From positions 180,782-244,781 of the forward strand of contig VZRZ01001990.1 in NCBI GenBank assembly GCA_013398175.1: a stretch of DNA of 64,000 nt, given 5' to 3'. Shown here piece after piece: positions 37,801 through 46,800 of the stretch. Under the pieces are notes generated by a model. That model did not search any database. It saw only the letters and a list, made by a program, of their open reading frames with translations, and had not been told where the DNA came from. This DNA is from Climacteris rufus (Eukaryota > Chordata > Aves > Passeriformes > Climacteridae). The position numbers and the translations under genes were made by a program. Position 1 is the first letter of the stretch. Each line of letters begins with the position of its first letter.

Positions 37801-40800
37801 CCTATGTAATATAGTTCATAAAATGAATATTTAAAAAGCAAGCTGATATGTGCTGTCTCTGTAGCTCTTGGCACTAAATGTTTGCAAAATCAACTGGGAA
37901 ACAGGAAAGTTTCAGAATTATAAGCAACTTATTCTTCAGGTGGAATTTTTTTGCTGTTCAGAGTCCTCAGAAGAGCTGTGAAACATTTAAAATGAAAAAT
38001 TAGGGGTGTTTCATTATTAGTGATTGTTGGGAAAAAACTTGAAATTGAATATCTAAATTAAAATATGCCTAGAGTTAGCTTATATTGCTGTAAATTGGAA
38101 CTGTTGCAATATTAATTAATATAGCAGCTATTAATATTCTTCAGTGAGCTTCTCCAAGATAATTGCTTCACTTCTGTTCTTTGTACTATCAGTGACAATT
38201 GTGCAGCTCTGGAGGCTGATACAGAAATTTGAACAAGCTGAAAAATCCCTCTTCTCCTCCTTCCTTTTTTCCTGCCCTCCTCTCCAGTAACAGAGTGAGC
38301 AGCTTATGCTGTCATATTGCTTCAGCTGTTGGCACACTATGCAATTCCATGGGCACATGTGTTCTATAGTGCTTGGAATGGGAAATTTTGTCCCTTGTAG
38401 AACTCTGGTCATGTGTAGCACTTTGCTCAACCAGTGGCCCAGATCAAGTGTCTCCCCAAGTACAGTGAAACACTATACATGTTTCATCTGAAAATTGTAG
38501 AATTATACAAGCAATGATAGCCACCAGGCTGAAAAGAACCAACAAACCCCCCCCCTAGAACAGCCCAACAAGATATAAGCAGTGAGCATTAACTTCCTTC
38601 TTCTCAGAGGCATGGAAAACAAAGACACAGAGAGACACTCAGCTTCAGCTAATAAACAGCAATGCTCAGCTAAGTCGAGATAGATCAAGTTTTAACAAAG
38701 CTTGGAAGGAAAATTCTAAACCTACTGCTTTAGCAGAAGACACTCCACCTACTTGATGCCACCTACCAGTCCATTCTAGTTTAGCTCTAGAAGTTTTGTT
38801 AATAAGGGATAGATTTATTTCCAGGATTTTACTTGAATTTTGTGTGCTCATTATTACTCCAGACACATAATATTGTCTCCATTAGGCTTAGTTTGTAAGC
38901 GTAATTTAAACTGATTATAATTGGCAAAAAAATGAAAATGAGGTAGTGATTAGAAGTTGTGCCAAATTTTTGCGAGGTTTTTGCCATACCTGTTGTCAGA
39001 GGAAAAGCTCTTTTCTTGACTTAAGTCTGCTGAAAAACAGGTGTGTTTTTTCATAGTGAAATTTATGGAATTTCTTTCTTAATGCTACTGCACTCGATGA
39101 AGGCACATTTGTAGTATTTTAATCACCTAGTTGTTAAGTTATCTTTAAAGTAGCTTTTGACAAAGCAAAATTGGCTGTCCTGTAATTGGAGTTCACTGAA
39201 GAGTTGTCCTTTCTGGATCCATGTTTTTTTTAACATAAAAAATTTTTAAAAAGCAACAAAAAAACAACCACAAAAAGCCAGCCTAGAAAGTCAGAAAGCA
39301 ACATAAGGCTTCAAAAAGACAGCATAAACATCCTTCAAGAAACACCTGTTGAAGACTGAGGAAAATTCTTCAACTTTCCTCACAGCTTCCAGTGTTATGC
39401 AATAGAGGATAATCTTACTCAAGATTTTGAAAGATTAATGGATGCCAGCTTCAGAGAGCTCTTTTTACCTGGTAAGTCATTCTTTACTGTATGCCAAAAA
39501 CTGCATTAGTGCAACATTAAGGCTTGGAAGTTCATGTGCTTTTAGAAGCAGCTAAATTTTGCCTCAGAATTAACTTCAGCTACAATTCTCTTTCTTACAC
39601 ATGTAATATGTAGTAATAAAAAAAATTTTTTTCAAGACTGCAAACATGCATCAGGGTTCTAGAAACAGCACAAATAAAATGTCATTAAGAGCTTAGAGCT
39701 GACCTTTAAGTACCTCTAGTTGTATTAAAAGTTTGGTATGATCACAAGTATTAATATATATAGATAAATATTTGCATCATCTTCTAGTCCAAAACTTGAT
39801 ATAGTTTTCTTTGGAACATACAATTTGCTAGAAATTGCAAAGTATTGTGGGATTCAATGTACAACAGACATTAGTCTGGATGGTGGAATTTCCCTCAAGG
39901 CAAGCCAAGGACAAGAGAAAGACACTTTAGCTAATAGCCCCCTTGCTAGATCTTTTAACTAAGGTGAAACTCAAGTCCCTGCTTCAGTGAACTTTTCTTC
40001 ATTTATACAAAGAAGGGAGACTACACTGAAGAAATTGAGATGCTCAGTCTGTAATAGCAAATATTTCTGTACGTTAAAACACTGCTGAGTTCCAGATCCT
40101 TGTTTAGAGAAAGGTAAAGCAGCTTTTACGGGTGCATCTCTTCTGGTGGGGGAAGGTTGGATGCTTTTGGGCATCTGTGGTGCTTCTGTTCTGGGGACTT
40201 CATTTCTGAAACCTGTCTGGTTTTCTTCTTCTGTAAGAAACATTTTTAAATTGAATATTTCCACAAAATAAGAATATATTTTCCTGCCTCCACATTTTTT
40301 TGTACAGAATTTCCTTTGGATTTTTAGTGCAAAAAATGAGAACATTTCTACATTTCTTTAAAAACTTTTAAAAGCAGTATGGGCCATTGCACAAAGCTGC
40401 AAAATTGGGTGTTTTTTTCCAAATATTAAAACCTTTCCATTAGTATATGGAGTTCTTATTACTTTGTCTTAACACTGAAGTGGATTAAAGACAACTGTTA
40501 TCAAACTGACTGTTGGTCAATCAAGAATATTAAATCCTTCAAGTCCCTGTGTGATCGAAGTAGAGCAAAGTGAGCAAGTAGGTAGGCAACAAACATCAAA
40601 TTAGATGATAGATGATTCTGGTAAGGTGCTAAAATGAGTTGTTCACAAGCATCAGAGATATATAGCAGCAAAGGGAAGTTATATAAATTTTTCCTCTATT
40701 TAAAGCACTACCTGCTATCAATGAGACCTCCTGGATGGTGTCAGATAATATAAAACAGAGAAACAGTGACAGCAGAATGCAGTGTTTAAGAGTGCTTGCT

Positions 40801-43800
40801 CATCTAAGGCCTGACCTCTTCATTTTTAGGATGGAAAAGAGATTATTATTTCAGTCTGATAGTTTTGTTTCAAAAACCCTACAGATGGTTGGATTTTTTT
40901 TTGTGTTACTCATAATTTATTCACTTCTGGCTGTAATTTAAACATTCATAGCATCATTATGAGAATTGTGTGATCAATTTTAAATGTTGATGTGAAATGG
41001 CAAACTAGTAAGAAAAGGTTTGCTTTTGTAGAGAAGGATTAAGCAATCCTTTGAGTAGAATCTCCATGGGATCAAAATTTGATTGCGTATATATTTTACA
41101 CAAATATTTTCATTTATAAATAGAACAATAAATATTTGCACATTTATAACAGGAGTGTTTATAAAGTACCCTGTGAATGTGTCTCCGGAGACAGGTGTTT
41201 TTGAGAATTAATATGATGTTGCTGTCAGATAGGATGTGTATAACTCAAGTGTAGTATTTCAAAAGGTACATTTGGTCTGTTTCTGATCCAGACTATGTCG
41301 TACACCGGATGTGCTGCTTTTAAAATGTTGACATTTAAATACTGAAAGAAGGATTGATCTCTCATAGTGTTGGTGCTGATGTGTGGTATGAAGTCTACTA
41401 CAGCAAGTGTAAAAGTAGTGAATTCCATGCTTTGATTAGCAAAAATGTAAATATCACAGTTTTCAATTATTGGTATGAATAATAGTATTATGAAACGATA
41501 GTCATATCTTAATAGAATTCTTTAATCATTTAAATAAAATTGCCCTGACTGGCTTTCATAAAAACGTGACATTGTTTCTAAGTATTATAGGAAAGAAAAT
41601 AGAATGAGCGTTTAGAACCACGATGCTGTATTTGAAACAGCGTTTTTATTACCATATGAAGGAATGTGGTTAACAAAAAATGCTTAACATAACTGTTTGG
41701 ATGGAGTACCTATTTTAATCAAGTTACTTTTGTTTGAATGTCAATCATTGTTTTGCAGTACCAGTTGTAAAGCAGACTTGGGAAAGAGAAGCTGCACTTA
41801 TTGAATACTACAGTGATTATGCAGACATCTCCATTCCTACTATAGATTTAGGAGTACCTAATACTGACAGAGGTGAGATATTGAGTGTTGTCAGTTTTTC
41901 ACAAATAGCTGTCCAAAGATGTTAAGTTTTATGGATAATACCTGTATTTCATGTAAAGTATATAATTTAGAAATTCTGTATTTCTGTAACACATCTGTGC
42001 AGCCAAAACTGAAAGAATGCTTTTGCCACAGGAAATGGATGGAGAGTACATTCAGAGTGCCCCTGTGTATGTAACATGCTCTTTTTATTAGAAACCTAAG
42101 TACTGAGATTATGAAATCATGGTACACTGATACACTCCAAGAGGAAAAAACTGCTGCGATTACTTGGGGTAAGAGTAATAACTTGGCAGTTATTGATGAT
42201 CTTGAGTAAGATCATCAACAGTACAAGAAGGCATAAAATTATTTCAAAAGACCTCATGTAGTGCCAACTGGTTACTGAGTGTAAACTACTTGCCATATGG
42301 TATTCAAATGTATGCTTGTGCCTAGTATGTCTTGGTTTAAACACAAAAACTAAATGTTAAGAATCAAACATCTTTTGTTGGCAAATAATAGGGTTTTTAA
42401 ATAATTTATTTTGTGTTTGAATAGAAGAAAGGCTATGGATATGATGGCTTTCATGAGTTTATTAATTTTGATTTTTTTTCTTTCATTTAATCTGTTCTTC
42501 TTAGACTCAGAGTCTACAGGCTATTACGTTCTGAATCAGAGGTGTCCAGGCAGTGGCCTGTTAGCTTTATCTGGCCCACTAAGTCAGTTGTTCTGATCTC
42601 TGAGTTATTTCTGCCCCTTTGTCATGTCCACCACAGGGTCTGTTAGAGGCAGGGAGAGAACAGGCAGGGATGTCTGTGTGCACAAGTGCAGTGGGGCATG
42701 AGCAGCCAGTGAGTGTTTCCAGGAGGAAGCAGGCCTGGTGGGCATGTGTGGGTCTTTTTTTGAAGCCATGCCCAGTAGTTCTAGTCATACCAGGGAGCTT
42801 CCACGTTTTGTGATGGAATATAAGATAGGAATCTTGGCTTTAATTTTGTAAAGGTTTACATATCAGTCTGCATTAAGTTCACAGTCTCACAAAATCACCA
42901 GTGAGGACTTCCTTCATTTCTTAAACGTAGAGCTACTGAATTTTCTAAAAAATATTTTAACTGGAAGTGGCTTCAAATGTAATATTCTTACTTTGAGTGA
43001 TTGCTTACTAATTGCAATATTGATAGAAATAATTACTTTAGACTATGAGTTATGATGAATAAAGACTGACTGCAATTAGGTTTTTCCAGTATCTAAAGAA
43101 GATTCAGCAGAAGTCATAAACTTCTTGTTTCTCTTGTCCTGCTCATTCTGAACAAGGGTGTTTCACTTCTCCATTCTAGGCAATGTGTGTCTTACCTCTG
43201 AACTTCATTATAACCTTGTGATAAATGTTCAGACCTTTCCTTGGAAGCAGTGATCAGAACCTGAGTTGCCAGTGATGAGTACAGTAGATTAACATAGACT
43301 TAAATATTTATATAAAAGCAGTGGATCTGCCTGATGCATCATGAAATGCTATGAAAGTATCTTGGAGTATTTTGAAGAACATGCTTCGATCATAGTCTAC
43401 TCATTTTTTACTGCTCTTTAAATTATGAGTAGCAGTTTGTCCAGTATTGTCAAACAGCTCGACAGGATAGCTGGATTAAATCTTATTTGTAAGTCAATTC
43501 TCATTTTATTTGAGTGTATATTCTATTATTTTCTCCTTTTTTTAGGTCACTGTGGGAAAACGTTTGCCATTTTGGAAAGGTTTTTGAATCATACTTCTCC
43601 CAGGACCCCTTGGTTAGTTGTAGTGGATGATGACACACTGATAAGGTATGTATTGTATAACTTCAGGAGTAACCACTGTTCTTGTCAATAGGAGATTTAT
43701 CAATGTTCATCTCTTTTTCCGTATTTATGAGATACAGCTGTTCTATGAGTAAAAATTGTCACTTTCCTCCCATATTGTTTGATGAATATTAAAAATGTAA

Positions 43801-46800
43801 TCTTGTAACTTGGTTGAAACTGTGCATATTAGTGTTATCGAGTAATCATGTAGTTTGAGTATGATCACATGTTGTGGTTCCTCAGTGTAGGTGTGTCTGA
43901 GCTGATGGGGTTTAGTCATTTGCTCATACTCTTTCTGGGATGTTTTCCTTATGTAAATGCATCAGAGGAAAGGTTCCATAAGCTCAGATCAGTTGTCTGA
44001 GCTAACCAGAATGGTGTTCAGGGACTAGCCTTTGTTGGAGAATTAGACCCCATTCTAATAAAATCTGGCACTGCTTTATAAGCAAAAAAAGGCGCAGTGA
44101 TCAATGAGCAGGATCACATGTTCAAGACAATACTTTACATTAAATCATTTGACAGAAGAAGAAATTGTAAGAGGATGTAACTGTAGATAATGCAATATTC
44201 ATGTGACTAAATCTGCCTTTTTGTTTTTCAATTTGTGAATGTTCACAGATAATTTGCAAAGATCTAATGTTGCTTAAAAAGTATCATTTCATGTTTTCTC
44301 TGAGATGAGACACAATTTTGCTGACAAACTACCTACCTAGTTCAAAAAATATTTTAAGCTAATTGGTTCATCATTTGACCAAGTTCAGTGGTCATAACTC
44401 ATAGTAAATAATGCATAAATTTCTGTTTAACAGTTGGTGTCTCTGGGACACTGTGGGTAGAATTTCTGAATTTCTCCTGTCGTCTTTGTGCTATTTAATA
44501 GAATGTTGTTTATTGTAGCAATGTCTGTTTCAAAGTGAATGTTTACAAGATGTTTTTGAATGGCTTTTCATATTATAGTATCTTCAGACTGCGAAAATTG
44601 CTCAGCTGCTACGACCCCAGTGAACCAGTATTTCTTGGAGAGCGTTATGGTTACGGCTTGGGAACAGGAGGATACAGTTACATCACTGGTGGAGGAGGGT
44701 AATGTATTTAAGCTCCTACTGAAATCTACATTAGTTCCTATTTTGTGTGCAAATGTTTTAAATTGCAACACAAATCAGTTTCAACAGAAACAGTGTTGTT
44801 TTCCCCAAATGTGTGTAATTTACCTCACACCTTCTGTGCAGCAACACATGCTGGTCACAAGGCCCCAACTCTTCTCCCTTACATTTGAGTAAGATAGAGG
44901 AAAACAGCCCTTTTGAATCCAGGCCAAATTTAGGAGGAATTATGAGCTGTAGTAAAAATGGTGGGTAGCTAAGTTATTGTTGGAATAACGAGTGTAATTG
45001 GTATAATTAATTTTCAGTATATAAAGTAATTATGTTTCAGAAAATGCCTGTTGTACTATTTGTCCGTTCTGACCTCTTAAGTTCTGAAATTTCAGGTGTG
45101 TTGTATCAGAGGGCTACATTTGGTCTTGTAGTTTTATATCATTTAGCAATATTTATTAATGACTATTATTTGGCATCTGTAGTAGTTATTGTCTTACACA
45201 TTTCATGTGCTTCTTTTAAAATGCAGGATGGTTTTCAGCAGAACAGCTGTTCAGAAACTACTTGCTAGTAAATGCCGGTGTTACAGCATGGATGCCCCTG
45301 ATGATATGGTCCTTGGGATGTGTTTCAGTGGCTTAGGAATCCCTATAACACACAGTCCACTTTTTCATCAGGTCAGAGAGCTATTTTTGAGTATTAAAAA
45401 TGTGTTTCATTTTTAAGTATACACATAAAACAATACTTAGAGATACTGCAGACTTGATCAATATGTAATAACACTAACCAAGATGCTGCTGCTATACCTT
45501 GATTCTCAGCAGAACAAGGCTGATCAAGAAAATAAGAAGATTCTCAGACTGAATTGCTACAGTGCTTTGCTAAATTACATGATATTTCAGTTAACCTATA
45601 ACGGCATTTTATTAAAAATGCATTTTATAAAAAATGTGGTCAGAGGTGGGACTTTGGAACAACAAATAGAATTCGGAGCCACATGCTTTGAATAGTTGTC
45701 ATATGTCCTCTAAGAAAAGGGAAAAACCCAACAACACAACACTTTTTTCTTCAGGTAATGGAAAACTGACTGTGAAATTTTTCAATAAATCTGCCTGCTC
45801 TATTTACCTAGTTTTTCTATTGATTCAGTATTTACTAGTCTGAAATATCTCAGTAGTGAAGGTAGAAAATATAAAAGTATTGCTTTTGTGGTGGACTCTG
45901 AAGAATGGTATAAGTATTATAAATTGCTGTATGCTAGCACATGGGAAAGAGAGGTCACAAAACACAATTTTCATGTGAGTTTGTGAGAAAAGGGCTGGAG
46001 TAGATATGAATCTTGTTTCTGCCTTCCACAGTATTTAACAAGCTAATTGTATTGTCACACTGCAAAACATGATGCGTTGAGGCTGTAGAGATTTTCTTCC
46101 ATGTAAACCAAGTAAACAAAATCCTTCCATGGTATGAATGAGAAGCACTAAAGATTTTTTCCCAAGCAGTGCACTACTGTTTTAAAAAACAACATTTAAA
46201 TCAGTGTAGTGTATTATGTTTTTCAGGTGTTGATATAGTTGAAAAACTGGGAAGACCTGCTTGTCTGAATATGAGCTGAGATTAAGATAATAAGCTACTT
46301 GAGAATTAATAAATTACCATGTAGTTCAAAGCAGCTGTCATTGAAGGGGGGGAGTTATTTAAATTATCAGCTTTTCCCGTGTTAAGATTCTCTTTCTGAT
46401 CACATTTACTATTTAGAGAAATGTGAAGACTGAGAACACATTATTTGATATTTTAATTCTTTGTCCCTATTAAAAATCATCTGTTTACTTTCCTGTGTTG
46501 TTTTTCTTTGCTTACTCCTTTCATTATAGAAAGAAAGCAAGTAATGGATATTATAAAATCAACAGTTATTGAATAATTTGTGCTTGCACAGGTGTTTAAA
46601 AAAAACAAAACAACAAACCAACCTAGTTAAAGTAGTGTCAGAAAGAACAGAACTCATTTTACAAATCTGTAGGAACAGCCCTTATACAAAAAAAAACCCA
46701 AAGCACCTCCTTGCAATCCTTAATGGTGTGCATTCAATATTGAATCACTTTGAAAGTGAAATGCTAGCAGTTTGATTTACTGCATAGAAAATTGCACTTG

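Noticed and set aside
39971..40345. 124-codon minus-strand open frame in intron 10
   Set aside because: No recognised domain, no matching second exon, and similar lengths occur elsewhere in this window by chance.
42530..42810. Possible DNA transposon (hAT-like) insertion in intron 11
   Set aside because: Composition suggests an insertion, but I found no terminal repeats or target duplication that I could defend.
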